A DNA stretch of 64,000 nt. Origin: Acidipropionibacterium acidipropionici. GTDB lineage: Bacteria; Actinomycetota; Actinomycetes; Propionibacteriales; Propionibacteriaceae. Shown here one piece after another: positions 34,051 through 44,083 of the stretch (positions within the stretch are counted from its first letter, which is position 1; each line of letters starts with the position of its first letter). Below the pieces are notes generated by a model. It was given only the letters and a program-made list of their open reading frames with translations, was not told the origin of the DNA and searched no databases. The stretch is taken from the NCBI RefSeq assembly GCF_001441165.1, contig NZ_CP013126.1, positions 2,757,551-2,821,550 on the forward strand, written 5' to 3'. Both the position numbers and the translations under genes were made by a program.

Positions 34051-34614
34051 ATGACCACCTCTGCAGATCCCCGCCCCGCCAGCCGGGCCTCCCGCCGTCC
34101 CGCGACGCGCCGGATCGCCGACGCCCCGGTGCTGCGCGTCACCGTGGTGTACCTGATCGTCGCGGCGGCCGCGGGCGCCCTGGCCGGCGTGATCTGGCAT
34201 CTGGCCAGCAGCCTGCCGAGCTACACGATCGGCACCGACGGCTCGGCGAGCATCAGCGAGCGCGGCCTCACCTCGGTCTTCTCGGCCGACGCCGTGTACT
34301 CCCTCATCGGGGTGCTGCTCGGGGCCGGCCTGGGGCTGCTGGCCTGGCGCTGGTACTCCCGCAGGGGAGCCTGGGTGGTGGCCCTGGCCGGCGCCGGGGC
34401 GCTGCTGTCGGCGCTGGCCTGCTGGTGGGTCGGGACGCTGCTGGGCCCCGACTCCTTCCCCACCCGGGTCTCCAGCGCGAAGGCCGGCGACACGGTTCAG
34501 ATCGACCTCGCCCTGCACACCTGGACGCCGGTCATGGTGTGGGCACTGGCGGCGCTACTTCCGGTGCTGGTGATCTCCCTGATCCGATGGGACGCCCCTT
34601 CCCGGAGCGATTGA
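34051..34614 (+). CDS. Actinobacterial four-helix membrane protein (DUF2567-like)
   Basis: The 187-residue protein has four predicted transmembrane helices: LRVTVVYLIVAAAAGALAG, VYSLIGVLLGAGLGLLAW, WVVALAGAGALLSALACWW and [19 protein letters not shown] conserved-looking extracytoplasmic loop lies between the first two. It starts 3 nt after the dnaE stop, so it is probably co-transcribed. The family assignment is tentative and the function unknown. Confidence 0.65.
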   Translation: MTTSADPRPASRASRRPATRRIADAPVLRVTVVYLIVAAAAGALAGVIWHLASSLPSYTIGTDGSASISERGLTSVFSADAVYSLIGVLLGAGLGLLAWRWYSRRGAWVVALAGAGALLSALACWWVGTLLGPDSFPTRVSSAKAGDTVQIDLALHTWTPVMVWALAALLPVLVISLIRWDAPSRSD

Positions 34615-34670
34615 GCCGCTGCCCGGTGTTCCGGGGCGCGGACCGGCGCTGTGGGGCCCGACCCGGTCAT

Positions 34671-34684
34671 TAGACTGGCGCTCG
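34671..34684 (+). promoter_or_regulatory. -10 hexamer for leaderless hisD transcript
   Basis: TAGACT at 34671-34676 is followed by 7 nt and GTG 34684. There is no Shine-Dalgarno. This supports GTG 34684 over ATG 34687. Confidence 0.6.
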
Positions 34685-35988
34685 TGATGCGAACCGTGGA
34701 TCTCACCTCTGCCGAACCGTCCGACTACCGCGACGTGGTGCCCCGGGCAGATTTCGATGTCGACTCCGCGATGGAGACGATCATCCCCGTCTGCCAGGCC
34801 GTCAAGGAGCGCGGCGAGGAGGCGCTCCGCGAGTTCAGCCGGAGGTTCGATCATGTGGAGCCCGAGCATCTGAGGGTGCCGCCCGAGGAGCTGTCGAGGG
34901 CGGCCGAGCAGCTCGACCCGAAGCTGCGCAGCGCCTTCACCGAGTCCATCAACCGACGCCGCGAGGTCTGCGAGTCCATCGAGCGTGAGTTCGACGCCGA
35001 CCCGGTGGAGGTGGCGCCGGGCGCCACGGTGGGCCAGCGCCACATCCCGGTGAGCCGGGTCGGGCTGTACGTGCCGGGCGGATTCGCCCCGCTGGCCTCC
35101 AGCGTCATCATGAACGTGGTGCCCGCTCAGGTCGCCGGCGTGGAGTCCATCGCGGTGGCCTCCCCGCCCCAGGCCGAGTTCGGGGGTCTGCCGCACCCCA
35201 GCATCCTGGCGCTGTGCGAGATCCTCGGCGTCGACGAGGTCTACGCGGTCGGCGGGGCCCAGGCGGTCGCGATGTTCGCCCACGGGGTCGAGGGGCTGTG
35301 TCCCCGGGTGGACATGGTCACCGGACCAGGGAACATCTACGTCGTGGCCGCCAAGCGGCACCTGCGCGGGGTGGTCGGTATCGACTCGGAGGCCGGGCCC
35401 ACCGAGATCGGGGTGCTGGCCGACGCCACCGCCGATCCCCGGCTGGTGGCCGCCGACCTCATGAGCCAGGCCGAGCACGACCCGATGGCCGCCGCCGTGC
35501 TCGTCACCGACTCCCCGGAGCTGGCAGCCAGGGTGCCCGTCGAGCTCGAGGAGATGGTCTCGAAGACCCTTCACGCCGAGCGGATCCGCACCTCCCTGGG
35601 CTCCCGGCAGTCGGCGATCGTGATGGTGCGCGACATCGAGCAGGGGCTGGCCGTGGTCAACGGATACGGCGCCGAGCACCTGGAGATCCAGACCGCGAAG
35701 GCGGCCTCGGTGGCGGCCCGGGTCCGCAACGCCGGCGCGATCTTCGTCGGGCCGTGGTCCCCGGTGTCGCTGGGCGACTACTCGGCCGGATCCACCCACG
35801 TGCTGCCCACCGGCGGGTCGGCGCGGTACTCCTCGGGGCTGTCGGTGCGCAGCTTCATGCGCGCCGTCCACGTCATCGACTACAGCCAGGAGGCCCTGGC
35901 CTCCCTGTCGGCCTCGGTGGAGCACTTCGCCCTGGCCGAGAACCTGCCGGGCCACGCCAATGCCATCACCGTGAGGAGAAGCCGATGA
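34684..35988 (+). CDS. hisD: Histidinol dehydrogenase
   Basis: The 434-residue zinc enzyme oxidises histidinol to histidine in two NAD-dependent steps. It has [18 protein letters not shown], the signature [27 protein letters not shown] and the C-terminal [12 protein letters not shown]. The predicted leaderless GTG start opens the his cluster. It overlaps hisC by 4 nt (ATGA). Confidence 0.97.
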   Translation: MMRTVDLTSAEPSDYRDVVPRADFDVDSAMETIIPVCQAVKERGEEALREFSRRFDHVEPEHLRVPPEELSRAAEQLDPKLRSAFTESINRRREVCESIEREFDADPVEVAPGATVGQRHIPVSRVGLYVPGGFAPLASSVIMNVVPAQVAGVESIAVASPPQAEFGGLPHPSILALCEILGVDEVYAVGGAQAVAMFAHGVEGLCPRVDMVTGPGNIYVVAAKRHLRGVVGIDSEAGPTEIGVLADATADPRLVAADLMSQAEHDPMAAAVLVTDSPELAARVPVELEEMVSKTLHAERIRTSLGSRQSAIVMVRDIEQGLAVVNGYGAEHLEIQTAKAASVAARVRNAGAIFVGPWSPVSLGDYSAGSTHVLPTGGSARYSSGLSVRSFMRAVHVIDYSQEALASLSASVEHFALAENLPGHANAITVRRSR

Positions 35989-37175
35989 GATCCCGCGAAC
36001 CGGGGGAGGCCATTCCCCGCGTCAACCCGATCACCCTTGCCGAGCTGCCGCTGCGCCCCGAGCTGGTGGGGGAGGAGCCCTACGGGGCACCGCAGCTGGA
36101 CGTGCCGGTCTGCCTGAACGTCAACGAGAACCCCTACCCGCCCTCGGAATCGGTGCGCCGGCAGATGGCCCACGCGGTCTCCCGTTCAGCCTCCGGGCTC
36201 AACCGGTACCCGGACCGGGAGGCCACCGAGCTGCGATCGGCACTTGCCGATTACATCGGTTTCGGGACCGACGCCGATCAGGTGTGGCCCGCCAACGGCT
36301 CCAACGAGGTGATGACGCAGATCCTCCAGGCCTTCGGCGGCCCCGGACGCAGGCTGCTCACCTTCACCCCCACCTACTCGATGTACCCCGAGTACGCCAG
36401 GAACACCCACACCGACTACGTCACCGCACCCCGAGACGCCTACTTCGGCCTTGACGCGGCCCGGATCCTCGCGGCGATCGAGGCCTACCGGGCCGACATC
36501 GTGCTCATCACCACCCCGAACAATCCGACCGGCACAACGGTGCCGGTGGCCGTCATCGAGGAGGTGTGCCGGGCCACCGACGCCATCGTGGTGGTCGACG
36601 AGGCCTACCAGGAGTTCACCGACACCCCGGAGGACTCGGCCATCGCCCTGCTGCCCAAGTTCGGTCGGCTCATCGTGGTGCGCACCCTCTCCAAGGCCTT
36701 CGCCCTGGCCGGCGGCCGGGTCGGCTACGCGGTGGCCGCCCCCGCCGTCATCGACGCCCTGCGGATCGTCCGGCTGCCCTATCACCTCTCGGCGACCACC
36801 CAGGCGGTGGCGCGGGTGGCCCTGGCCAACGCCCCCGAGATGCTGGAGCGGGTCGACGAGCTGCGCGAGACCCGCGCCGGTCTGGAGGAGTGGCTGCGGC
36901 TGCACGGCTTCGACGTCGTGCCCAGCCAGTCCAACTTCCTGCTCTTCGGCCGGTTCACCGACCGCCACGACGTCTTCACCCGGCTGCTCGACCAGGGGGT
37001 GCTGGTCCGCGAGGTCGGTCCCGAGGGCTTCCTGCGGGTCTGTGCCGGCACCCCGGCCGAGACCGACGCCTTCCGCAAGGCGATCCTGACCATCCTGCCG
37101 CGCATCGGCCTGGCGCCCAGCGACACCCGCGACCAGGTCGGCACCAAGCGCCGCGTCCGTGAGGAGTCCCGATGA
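35985..37175 (+). CDS. hisC: Histidinol-phosphate aminotransferase
   Basis: The 396-residue fold-type I aminotransferase has [11 protein letters not shown] near residue 45, the cofactor region [26 protein letters not shown] and the PLP lysine in [17 protein letters not shown]. It converts imidazole acetol phosphate to histidinol phosphate. It overlaps hisD and hisB by 4 nt each. Confidence 0.96.
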   Translation: MRSREPGEAIPRVNPITLAELPLRPELVGEEPYGAPQLDVPVCLNVNENPYPPSESVRRQMAHAVSRSASGLNRYPDREATELRSALADYIGFGTDADQVWPANGSNEVMTQILQAFGGPGRRLLTFTPTYSMYPEYARNTHTDYVTAPRDAYFGLDAARILAAIEAYRADIVLITTPNNPTGTTVPVAVIEEVCRATDAIVVVDEAYQEFTDTPEDSAIALLPKFGRLIVVRTLSKAFALAGGRVGYAVAAPAVIDALRIVRLPYHLSATTQAVARVALANAPEMLERVDELRETRAGLEEWLRLHGFDVVPSQSNFLLFGRFTDRHDVFTRLLDQGVLVREVGPEGFLRVCAGTPAETDAFRKAILTILPRIGLAPSDTRDQVGTKRRVREESR

Positions 37176-37789
37176 GCCGCACCGCGCATATTGTCCGCCG
37201 CACCTCCGAGTCGCAGGTCGACGTCGCCATCGACCTGGACGGCACCGGCGAGTCGACGATCTCCACCGGGGTCGGGTTCTACGACCACATGCTCACCGCG
37301 CTGTCGAGGCACTCGGGGATCGACATGACGATCACCACCACCGGTGACGTCGAGATCGACGGCCACCACAGCGTCGAGGACACCGCCATCGCGATCGGCC
37401 AGGCGCTCAGGCAGGCACTCGGCGACAAGGCCGGGATCACCCGCTTCGGCGACGCCGTGGTGCCCCTCGACGAGGCCCTGGCCCAGTGCGTCGTCGACGT
37501 CGCCGGGCGTCCCTACGCCGTGTGCAGCGGGGAGCCCGACTCCCAGATCACCGCCCGGATCGGCGGTTCCGGGGTGGCCTACCAGGGCTCGATGACGTAC
37601 CACGTGGTGGAGTCCCTGGCCACCAACGCCGGCCTGTGCGTGCACCTGCGCCTGCTGGCGGGGCGCGACCCGCACCACATCTGCGAGGCCCAGTACAAGG
37701 CCCTGGCGAGGGCGCTGCGGATCGCGATCGCCCCTGACCCGAGGATGGTCGGCCGGGTGCCGAGCACGAAGGGGACACTCAATGCCTGA
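37172..37789 (+). CDS. hisB: Imidazoleglycerol-phosphate dehydratase
   Basis: The 205-residue monofunctional IGPD has the metal-binding motifs [41 protein letters not shown] and the second histidine cluster at [19 protein letters not shown]. There is no fused histidinol phosphatase. It overlaps hisC and hisH. Confidence 0.97.
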   Translation: MSRTAHIVRRTSESQVDVAIDLDGTGESTISTGVGFYDHMLTALSRHSGIDMTITTTGDVEIDGHHSVEDTAIAIGQALRQALGDKAGITRFGDAVVPLDEALAQCVVDVAGRPYAVCSGEPDSQITARIGGSGVAYQGSMTYHVVESLATNAGLCVHLRLLAGRDPHHICEAQYKALARALRIAIAPDPRMVGRVPSTKGTLNA

Positions 37790-38408
37790 GATCACGCGGG
37801 TCGGCGTCATCGACCACGGTTCGGGGAACCTGCACTCGGCCTGCCGAGCGCTGAGCGAGGCCGGCGCCGAGGTGGTGCTGTCCCGCGATCTGGACGAGCT
37901 GGCCCGCACCGACGCCCTGGTGCTGCCGGGGGTCGGCGCGCTGGCCTCCTGCATGGCCGGGCTCCGCGCGATGGGGGGAGACGAGCTGGTAGCCGATCAG
38001 GTGGACCGGGGGCGGCCGCTGCTGGGGATCTGCGTGGGCCACCAGATGCTCTTCGAGGACGGGGAGGAGCGCGGCGAGCCGGTCGCGGGGCTGGGCATCC
38101 TGCCCGGAACCGTGACCATGCTGCCCGCCGACCGGTTGCCCCACATGGGCTGGAACACAGTTGCACCGTGCGAGGGCACCCGGCTGTTCCGCGGGATCGA
38201 GGAGGAGCGCTTCTACTTCGTCCACAGTTACGGGGTGGTCGATCCCGGCCAGCACACCGGCATCACCACCTGCACCCACGAGGACGCCGTCTTCGTGGCG
38301 GCCTGCGAGCTCGGCGCGGTGTGCTCCACCCAGTTCCACCCCGAGAAGTCCGGGAAGGCGGGCCAGAGGCTGCTGCGCAACTGGCTCGACGCCGTCTGGG
38401 ACGACTGA
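37782..38408 (+). CDS. hisH: Imidazole glycerol phosphate synthase glutaminase subunit
   Basis: The 208-residue class I glutaminase has [10 protein letters not shown] at the N-terminus, a nucleophile Cys in [13 protein letters not shown] (about residue 84) and a C-terminal His/Glu in TQFHPEKSG. It supplies ammonia to HisF, which is not in this window. The following 1.1 kb breaks the usual hisH-hisA adjacency. Confidence 0.97.
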   Translation: MPEITRVGVIDHGSGNLHSACRALSEAGAEVVLSRDLDELARTDALVLPGVGALASCMAGLRAMGGDELVADQVDRGRPLLGICVGHQMLFEDGEERGEPVAGLGILPGTVTMLPADRLPHMGWNTVAPCEGTRLFRGIEEERFYFVHSYGVVDPGQHTGITTCTHEDAVFVAACELGAVCSTQFHPEKSGKAGQRLLRNWLDAVWDD

Positions 38409-38586
38409 CGCACAATATTTGATGGAGCGCCTGAAGCCTGTTTCTGGGAATTGGGCCGAGGATTCGTTGCGGCCTTGGACGTACGCATCTCCGGCCAGCT
38501 CAAGCTGCTACTCGCACGGTCCGGCCCCAACTGCACCCGGGGTCCTTGAGGGGGCTGAACTAGACCCTCGTCGTGTTGATTGCATC
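38409..38586. other. Non-coding junction after hisH
   Basis: Composition falls from the flanking high GC into mixed, AT-richer sequence. I see no gene. No clear direct or inverted repeat marking an insertion edge was found. Confidence 0.4.
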
Positions 38587-38859
38587 TCAGGCGCCGTTCA
38601 GATGGCCACGAACTCTAGATATCGTGGTGCGAGTGTGTTCGTCAGAGACCGGTCTATTGTCATCCAGCGATGATGCGTTAACCATCTCGAATGTTCCCCA
38701 CATTCCTCCCGCTGAATCTGCCCGAGAATCTTCAGAGAACTCGAGGACATTGACGCATTCGTCGAACTGATCAGTAAAGTATCCATAACTGATCCTTTTG
38801 AGTTCGAGATCATCACAGAGCAGAGCCATTTCCTCTTAGGCATGCTCGAGCAAGGTCAT
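38587..38859 (-). pseudogene. Putative immunity gene with early in-frame TAA
   Basis: An ATG at 38859 overlaps the preceding toxin-like stop (ATGA), the usual coupling of toxin and immunity genes. After MTLLEHA the frame hits TAA at 38836-38838. It then continues without shift as EEMALLCDDLELKRISYGYF and on to about residue 90. ATG 38829 behind AAGAGGA could restart an 80-residue product (MALLCDDLELKRISYGYFT...). The protein is small, acidic and soluble, as expected for an immunity protein, but I recognise no family. Base composition is lower in GC than its neighbours, suggesting transfer. Confidence 0.45.
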
Positions 38860-39245
38860 TTTGGCTCTCCGAAATGGGTTGTCACAACGCGACCTCCCTC
38901 ATTTGTTATAACGGTATGACTATTGTAGTCGCTGTCATGGACGATCTTTGCATCCACTCCTTGGGGTTCAATGGCATGGGAAATGGTGTCTTCTCCGAGT
39001 GTCGGATGGATGCCTCGTGCTTGCATTCGGTCTAGCGCGTGTCCAGAATGCTCTCTTCCGGAGATCGTGCTCGGAAGATTCGTTCGCGGTTGCATTTTCC
39101 ATTCGCCGCCGTAACGTACGCTCATCCCATTTTCAAAGGCCTTTGAGGATCCTCGGCTTCCGACTGGACGCGACGCGTTGGCAGACTGCTGGACGAAGTT
39201 ACTGACACGACTGGTTGGTCTGGCGGTCAGTGCGCCTGTCATCAC
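38856..39245 (-). pseudogene. Orphan C-terminal toxin domain (Rhs/CDI-tip, DUF4258-like)
   Basis: The open frame ends with SGREHSGHALDRMQARGIHP, then EDTISHAIEPQG, HTVITNEGGRVVTTHFGEPK. The HALDRMQxRGI motif followed by a terminal VVT strand resembles DUF4258-like/BECR-fold tips at the C-termini of Rhs and contact-dependent toxins. Upstream (residues KAFENGMSVRYGGEWKM) it looks like the end of a larger protein. No delivery region is present, and the frame runs without a clear start into the priA promoter. I place the 5' edge at the GTG/ATG near 39242-39245 only for convenience. It is AT-richer than the flanks. The family resemblance is from memory and not computed. Confidence 0.5.
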
Positions 39246-39483
39246 TCGTCCGAGGGCGAGGACGCCGGTGATGGTGATGGGTGGGCGGGGTCGGTGATGC
39301 CTGCGGCCATGCCCTGGTCCCCGGTCCAGGCGCAGCCAGGTCAGGCACCCGGTCGCCGGATCGTGGTCGGCGGTCTGCGGGCCGAATCGCGTCAACCTCG
39401 CCCAACGTCTCCAATGCCATGACCTGTCGACCTGGTGGAGGATCTCCGGTCTCGCGGGGATCGGGCAGCGTGCCCTCCGTTGA
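39246..39483. other. Region between toxin remnant and priA
   Basis: The sequence is GC-rich with no supported gene. The minus-strand frame continuing from the toxin tip reads TRFG...DPATG near 39392-39348, vaguely like an Rhs repeat end. The match is too weak to annotate. Confidence 0.3.
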
Positions 39484-39496
39484 TAGGGTTGCCCTG
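39484..39496 (+). promoter_or_regulatory. -10 hexamer for leaderless priA transcript
   Basis: TAGGGT at 39484-39489 lies 6 nt before GTG 39496, with no Shine-Dalgarno. It gives priA its own promoter after the inserted segment. Confidence 0.6.
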
Positions 39497-40254
39497 TGAC
39501 TGAGGAACTTGTCCTTCTGCCGGCGGTCGACATCCAGGACGGCCGCGCCGTCCAGCTTCAGCAGGGGGTGGCCGGCTCCGAGAAGGTCTTCGGCGATCCC
39601 CTGGAGGCGGCCCGCCGATGGCAGGAGCAGGGCGCCCGGTGGATCCATCTGGTCGATCTCGACGCCGCCTTCGGTCGTGGCTCCAACACCGACCTGATCC
39701 GCCGGATCGTCGGCGAGCTGGACGTCAACGTCGAGGTCTCCGGCGGGATCCGCGACTCCGAGAGCCTGGACGCCGCGCTGGGCGCCGGGGCCAGGCGGGT
39801 CAACATCGGCACCGCCGCCCTGGAGAATCCCACCTGGTGCGACGAGGTGGTCGGCGAGTACGGCGACCGCGTCGCGATCGGGCTGGACGTCAAGGGGGAC
39901 CGGCTGGCGGCGCGCGGATGGACCCGGGAGGGCGGCGTCCTGCTCGACGTCCTGGCGCGTCTGGAGGAGGCCGGCTGCCGGCGCTACGTCGTCACCGACG
40001 TGGCCAGCGACGGCATGCTCACCGGCCCCAACTACGAACTGCTCGGCCAGGTGTGCGCCCGCACCCAGGGGAAGGTCGTCGCCTCGGGCGGCATCTCCAC
40101 CCTGGAGGATCTGCGCCGGCTGCGCGGCCTGGTGCCGATCGGCGTGGAGGGCGCCATCGTGGGCACCGCCCTGTACGTGGGCAGCTTCACCCTGCCCGAC
40201 GCCCTGGAGATCTGCCACGAACAGGTCGTCCCGGCCACCACCGCCGACCACTGA
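39496..40254 (+). CDS. priA: Bifunctional HisA/TrpF isomerase (PriA type)
   Basis: The 252-residue (beta/alpha)8 isomerase has [15 protein letters not shown] with the catalytic Asp. The two phosphate loops ([21 protein letters not shown]) and the second Asp in [15 protein letters not shown] are present. As ProFAR isomerase it acts in histidine synthesis. Actinobacterial PriA proteins also perform the TrpF step, and no trpF is present in the trp cluster here. Dual function is therefore likely but inferred. It starts at GTG 39496. Confidence 0.9.
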   Translation: MTEELVLLPAVDIQDGRAVQLQQGVAGSEKVFGDPLEAARRWQEQGARWIHLVDLDAAFGRGSNTDLIRRIVGELDVNVEVSGGIRDSESLDAALGAGARRVNIGTAALENPTWCDEVVGEYGDRVAIGLDVKGDRLAARGWTREGGVLLDVLARLEEAGCRRYVVTDVASDGMLTGPNYELLGQVCARTQGKVVASGGISTLEDLRRLRGLVPIGVEGAIVGTALYVGSFTLPDALEICHEQVVPATTADH

Positions 40255-40275
40255 GGCCGTCACCGCGCCCGAGTG

Positions 40276-40281
40276 TAGAAT
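40276..40281 (+). promoter_or_regulatory. Candidate yebC promoter -10 (TAGAAT)
   Basis: TAGAAT at 40276-40281 lies upstream of yebC, which has a good GAGGAGGAG Shine-Dalgarno before ATG 40354. Confidence 0.45.
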
Positions 40282-40353
40282 GTCGGGCTGTCTGCGCGGG
40301 CCGCCCCGCGCCGTTCACGTCATCCCTGCCGAGAGAATAGAGGAGGAGCGTCC

Positions 40354-41148
40354 ATGAGCGGTCACTCCAAGTGGGCCACCACCAAGCACAAGAAGGCGGC
40401 CATCGACGCCAAGCGCGGCAAGCTGTTCGCCAAGCTCATCAAGACCATCGAGGTGTCCGCCCGGGTGGGCGGCGGTGACCCCTCGGGCAACCCGACCCTC
40501 TACGACGCCATCCAGAAGGCCAAGAAGAACTCGGTCCCCAACGACAACATCAACCGCGCCGTCAAGCGCGGATCCGGCGAGGGCTCCGACGCCGTCTCCT
40601 ACGAGACCATCATGTACGAGGCCTACGGCCCGGCCGGAATCGCCATCCTCATCGAGTGCCTCACCGACAACCGCAACCGCGCCGTCTCCGATGTGCGCAT
40701 CGCGGTCACCCGTAACGGCGGCACGATGGCCGACGGCGGCTCGGTGCAGCGCCTCTTCGAGCGCAAGGGGGTCGTCGAGGTCTCCAAGACCTTCGAGGTC
40801 GAGGAGGGCCGCAAGACCGTCACCAAGGAGGTCTCCGAGGACGAGCTCATGGAGGCCACCATCGACGCCGAGCCCGAGGACATCGTCGACGAGGGCGAGT
40901 CCTTCGAGGTGATCTCCGACCCGAACGCCCTGGTCGACGTCCGCAAGGCCGTCCAGGCCGCCGGCATCGACTACGAGTCCGCCGAGGTCGCCTTCAAGGC
41001 CGACTTCAACCAGCCGGTCGAGCTGGACGACGCCCGCAAGCTGTTCAAGATCCTCGACGCCCTCGACGATCTCGACGACGTCCAGAACGTGTACTCGAAC
41101 GCCGACATCTCCTCTGAGGTCATGGCCGCGCTCGAGGACGAGGACTGA
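40354..41148 (+). CDS. yebC: YebC/PmpR-family protein
   Basis: The 264-residue protein starts [19 protein letters not shown], the TACO1/YebC signature, and keeps [11 protein letters not shown] and the acidic C-terminus. Family members act as translation factors at proline-rich stretches and/or DNA-binding regulators. It sits directly upstream of ruvCAB, its conserved position. Confidence 0.96.
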   Translation: MSGHSKWATTKHKKAAIDAKRGKLFAKLIKTIEVSARVGGGDPSGNPTLYDAIQKAKKNSVPNDNINRAVKRGSGEGSDAVSYETIMYEAYGPAGIAILIECLTDNRNRAVSDVRIAVTRNGGTMADGGSVQRLFERKGVVEVSKTFEVEEGRKTVTKEVSEDELMEATIDAEPEDIVDEGESFEVISDPNALVDVRKAVQAAGIDYESAEVAFKADFNQPVELDDARKLFKILDALDDLDDVQNVYSNADISSEVMAALEDED

Positions 41149-41222
41149 CCATCCCGGCCGGCCAGGACCCCCGCGACGGCGTCCAGAGGCCGAACCGCGT
41201 CACGGCCTCCGACCGCCGGCTG

Positions 41223-41783
41223 GTGCGGGTGATGGGGGTCGATCCCGGCCTCACCCGCTGCGGCGTGGCTCTGGTCGAGGGCGGGGTGGGACGCCCGCTG
41301 GAGCTGGTCGCGGTGGGCGTGATCCGCACCCCGGCCGACATGGAGGCCTCGCGGCGCCTGCTGCGGATCCACGACGGGCTGGAGGAGTGGTGCACCACCT
41401 ACCGGCCCGACCAGGTGGCCATCGAGCGGGTCTTCGCCCAGCATCAGCGCAACACCTTCACCGGGACCGCCCAGGCGGCGGGCCTGGCGATGGTGGTCGG
41501 CGCCCGGCACGGCCTTCCGGTGGATCTGCACACCCCCAGCGAGGTGAAGGCCGCCATCTCCGGTTCCGGACGCGCCGACAAAGCCCAGGTCGGGCTCATG
41601 GTGGCGCGGATCCTGCGCCTCAAGGAGGCGCCGAAACCGGCCGACGCCGCCGACGCGGTGGCCCTGGCGATCTGCCAGATCTGGCGCGGCGGGGCGGGCC
41701 GCCGCCTTCAGGAGGCCGCGGTGGCACAACGGGCCGCCCGGGGCGGCCGCATCCCGAGATCGTGGAAGGACGTGGCGAGATGA
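41223..41783 (+). CDS. ruvC: Holliday junction resolvase
   Basis: The 186-residue RNase-H-fold endonuclease has catalytic acidic residues Asp7 ([12 protein letters not shown]), Glu68 (VAIERVF) and Asp141/Asp144 ([13 protein letters not shown]). It resolves four-way junctions with RuvAB. GTG 41223 is preferred by the family's MRVxGVDPG start; no clear Shine-Dalgarno is visible. It overlaps ruvA by 4 nt. Confidence 0.96.
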   Translation: MRVMGVDPGLTRCGVALVEGGVGRPLELVAVGVIRTPADMEASRRLLRIHDGLEEWCTTYRPDQVAIERVFAQHQRNTFTGTAQAAGLAMVVGARHGLPVDLHTPSEVKAAISGSGRADKAQVGLMVARILRLKEAPKPADAADAVALAICQIWRGGAGRRLQEAAVAQRAARGGRIPRSWKDVAR

Positions 41784-42385
41784 TCTCCCATCTTCGCGGA
41801 GTGGTGAGCGCCGCCGGGCCCACCTGGGTGGTGGTCGACCTGTCGGGCTTCGGGCTGCGGGTCACCTGCCCGCCGGCCACCGCGGCGTCGGCGAGGATCG
41901 GCTCCGAGATGGAGCTGGAGACCTCCCTGGTGGTACGGGAGGACTCGCTGAGCCTGCACGGCTTCGGGTCGGCCGCCGACCGCGACGCCTTCGAACTGGT
42001 GCAGACCGCCTCGGGGGTCGGGCCCAAGCTCGCGATGGCGATGCTCTCGGTGCTCGACGCCGACCAATTGGGCGCCGCGATCGCCGGGGAGGATGCCGCG
42101 GCCCTGTGCCGGGTGCCCGGTATCGGGAAGAAGGGGGCGGCGAAACTCATCCTCGAACTCAAGGACAAGGCGCCCCTCATCTCGGCCGCTGCCTCGGCGG
42201 TGACGCCGGTCGCCTCCTCCGGTGAGCCTTGGCGCGAACAGGTCAGCGACGGCCTCATCGGGCTGGGATGGTCGGCCCGCGACGCCGAGAAGGCCGTCGA
42301 GTCGGTGGCCGGGATGCGCTCTGACGATCCCGACGTCACCATCGGCGTGCTGATGCGCGCCGCCCTGCGCAGCCTCGCCAAGTAA
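41780..42385 (+). CDS. ruvA: Holliday junction helicase subunit RuvA
   Basis: The 201-residue protein has an N-terminal OB fold ([20 protein letters not shown]) and two HhH motifs ([28 protein letters not shown]). A C-terminal domain that regulates RuvB follows. It binds and flattens the junction. The start overlaps the ruvC stop. Confidence 0.97.
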   Translation: MISHLRGVVSAAGPTWVVVDLSGFGLRVTCPPATAASARIGSEMELETSLVVREDSLSLHGFGSAADRDAFELVQTASGVGPKLAMAMLSVLDADQLGAAIAGEDAAALCRVPGIGKKGAAKLILELKDKAPLISAAASAVTPVASSGEPWREQVSDGLIGLGWSARDAEKAVESVAGMRSDDPDVTIGVLMRAALRSLAK

Positions 42386-42458
42386 TCCGCCTGGACAGAG
42401 CTGTCGGACGGCTTGAGTAGGGTGGGTCCGAATCGATGAGAGGGGCGGGAACCAGGTT

Positions 42459-43487
42459 ATGGAGAGTTCGCCGGTCGACCCGTGGGCCGAACCGCCGGAG
42501 AAGGCCGAGGAGGCCGCGCTGCGGCCGGGAGCCCTGGCGGAGTTCCGGGGCCAGCCCAGGGTCTCCGACCAGCTCGGCCTGGTGCTGGAGGCCGCGAGGG
42601 CCCGTCAGACTACCCCTGACCATGTATTGCTGTCAGGACCTCCGGGGCTGGGCAAGACCACTCTGGCGATGATCATCGCCGCCGAGATGGGCTCGCCGAT
42701 CAGGATCTCCTCGGGCCCGGCGATCCAGCACGCCGGAGATCTCGCGGCGATCCTGTCCTCGCTGACCCCCGGCGAGGTCTTCTTCCTCGACGAGATCCAC
42801 CGGATGTCCAAGCCGGCCGAGGAGATGCTCTACCTGGCGATGGAGGACTTCCGGGTCGACGTCGTGGTCGGCAAGGGGCCCGGGGCCACCGCCATCCCGA
42901 TCGACATCCCTCCCTTCACCCTGGTCGGGGCCACCACCCGGGCGGGTCTGCTGCCCGGGCCGCTGCGCGACCGCTTCGGCTTCACCGCGCAGCTGGAGTT
43001 CTACGACCCCGCCGATCTGGAGACGATCATCAAGCGCTCCGCCGGTGTCATCGGGGTCAGCCTGGCGAAGGGGACGGCCGCTACCATCGCCGGGCGCTCC
43101 CGGGGCACCCCGCGGATCGCCAACCGGCTGCTGCGCCGGGTCCGCGACTACGCCCAGGTGAACAACGGCGACGGCGAGCCCGTCAGCCCCGAGACCGCGG
43201 CTGCCGCCCTGGACCTCTACGAGGTCGACCCCCTCGGACTGGACCGCCTGGACAGGGCCGTGCTGGACGCCGTGTGCGTCAAGTTCGGCGGCGGGCCGGT
43301 GGGGCTGTCCACGCTGGCGATCAGCGTCGGCGAGGAGCCCCAGACCATCGAGGAGGTGGCCGAGCCCTTCTTGGTGCGGCTCGGGTTCCTGATGCGCACC
43401 CCCAGGGGACGCATCGCGACCGACCGGGCCTGGAGGCATCTGGGCCTCATCCCGCCGGCCGCGCAGGGCGCCGGCGGACTGTTCTGA
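42459..43487 (+). CDS. ruvB: Holliday junction helicase subunit RuvB
   Basis: The 342-residue AAA+ motor has Walker [10 protein letters not shown] (about residues 60-68), Walker [10 protein letters not shown] (Asp111, Glu112), sensor 1 in LVGATTRAG and the arginine finger region PLRDRFG. It drives branch migration. A 73-bp gap after ruvA holds TAGGGT at 42418-42423, so it may also be transcribed separately. Confidence 0.97.
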   Translation: MESSPVDPWAEPPEKAEEAALRPGALAEFRGQPRVSDQLGLVLEAARARQTTPDHVLLSGPPGLGKTTLAMIIAAEMGSPIRISSGPAIQHAGDLAAILSSLTPGEVFFLDEIHRMSKPAEEMLYLAMEDFRVDVVVGKGPGATAIPIDIPPFTLVGATTRAGLLPGPLRDRFGFTAQLEFYDPADLETIIKRSAGVIGVSLAKGTAATIAGRSRGTPRIANRLLRRVRDYAQVNNGDGEPVSPETAAAALDLYEVDPLGLDRLDRAVLDAVCVKFGGGPVGLSTLAISVGEEPQTIEEVAEPFLVRLGFLMRTPRGRIATDRAWRHLGLIPPAAQGAGGLF

Positions 43488-43574
43488 ACCGGGGACGTCC
43501 CCGGAATCGCTCACCGGTTGGCCCGGCAGGTAGCATGTCGGCGTCAATCACCATGTCTGAAATAGGAATTGTTC

Positions 43575-44009
43575 ATGTCGGGTTTCCTCCCAATGATTCT
43601 CATCCTGGTCGTCTTCCTAGGGCTCATGTCCTGGACCACGCGCAGGAGCATGAAGAAGCAGCAGAACCAGCGCCAGGAGCTTGAGAACTCCATGACCGAG
43701 GGGTCCCGCGTGATGCTCACCAGCGGCCTCTACGGCACCCTCACCCACGTCGGCGAGAAGCAGGCCATCGTCGAGCTGGCCCCCGGGGCCGAGGTGGCCG
43801 TCGTCAAGCAGGCCATCAGCAAGGTCGTCAACCCCGAGGAGGAGGAGTTCTCCTTCGCCGACGACCAGCCGTCCGTCGGGGCCGAGCCGGAGCAGGCCGC
43901 CATCGAGGGCGCCGAGCAGCCGGCCATCGAGGCCCCCCTGGACGCCGAGGAGACCGGGGCCCAGCAGGCCGAGAAGTCTGCGGAGTACCCTTCGGCGGGG
44001 GAGAAGTAA
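43575..44009 (+). CDS. yajC: Preprotein translocase subunit YajC
   Basis: The 144-residue protein has one N-terminal transmembrane helix (LPMILILVVFLGLMSW) and the YajC core (RQELENSMTEGSRVMLTSGLYG). A long acidic, Ala/Glu-rich tail follows. It accompanies SecDF in the Sec holocomplex. ATG 43575 follows AGGAA; an upstream TTG at 43569 is unlikely. Confidence 0.93.
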   Translation: MSGFLPMILILVVFLGLMSWTTRRSMKKQQNQRQELENSMTEGSRVMLTSGLYGTLTHVGEKQAIVELAPGAEVAVVKQAISKVVNPEEEEFSFADDQPSVGAEPEQAAIEGAEQPAIEAPLDAEETGAQQAEKSAEYPSAGEK

Positions 44010-44012
44010 GCG

Positions 44013-44046
44013 CAGGTTCCGGCGCCCTCCGGGCGCCGGGAACCTG
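44013..44046 (+). terminator. Hairpin between yajC and secD
   Basis: A 14-bp stem with a single bulge (CAGGTTCC-GGCGCC pairing with GGCGCC-GGGAACCTG) and a short loop lies 3 nt after yajC. It is inside an apparent operon, so it may be a partial terminator or a processing site. Confidence 0.45.
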
Positions 44047-44083
44047 GTCCCTGACCCCACCACCCGACCAAGGACTCCGCCAC

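Noticed and set aside
30238-34518. Long antisense open frame opposite dnaE
   Set aside because: Same reason: it mirrors dnaE codons and has no recognisable domain or start signals.
39348-39392. TRFG...DPATG, similar to the end of an Rhs repeat, upstream of the toxin-like domain
   Set aside because: The match is short, spacing is wrong, and the surrounding frame is GC-rich and lacks other Rhs motifs.
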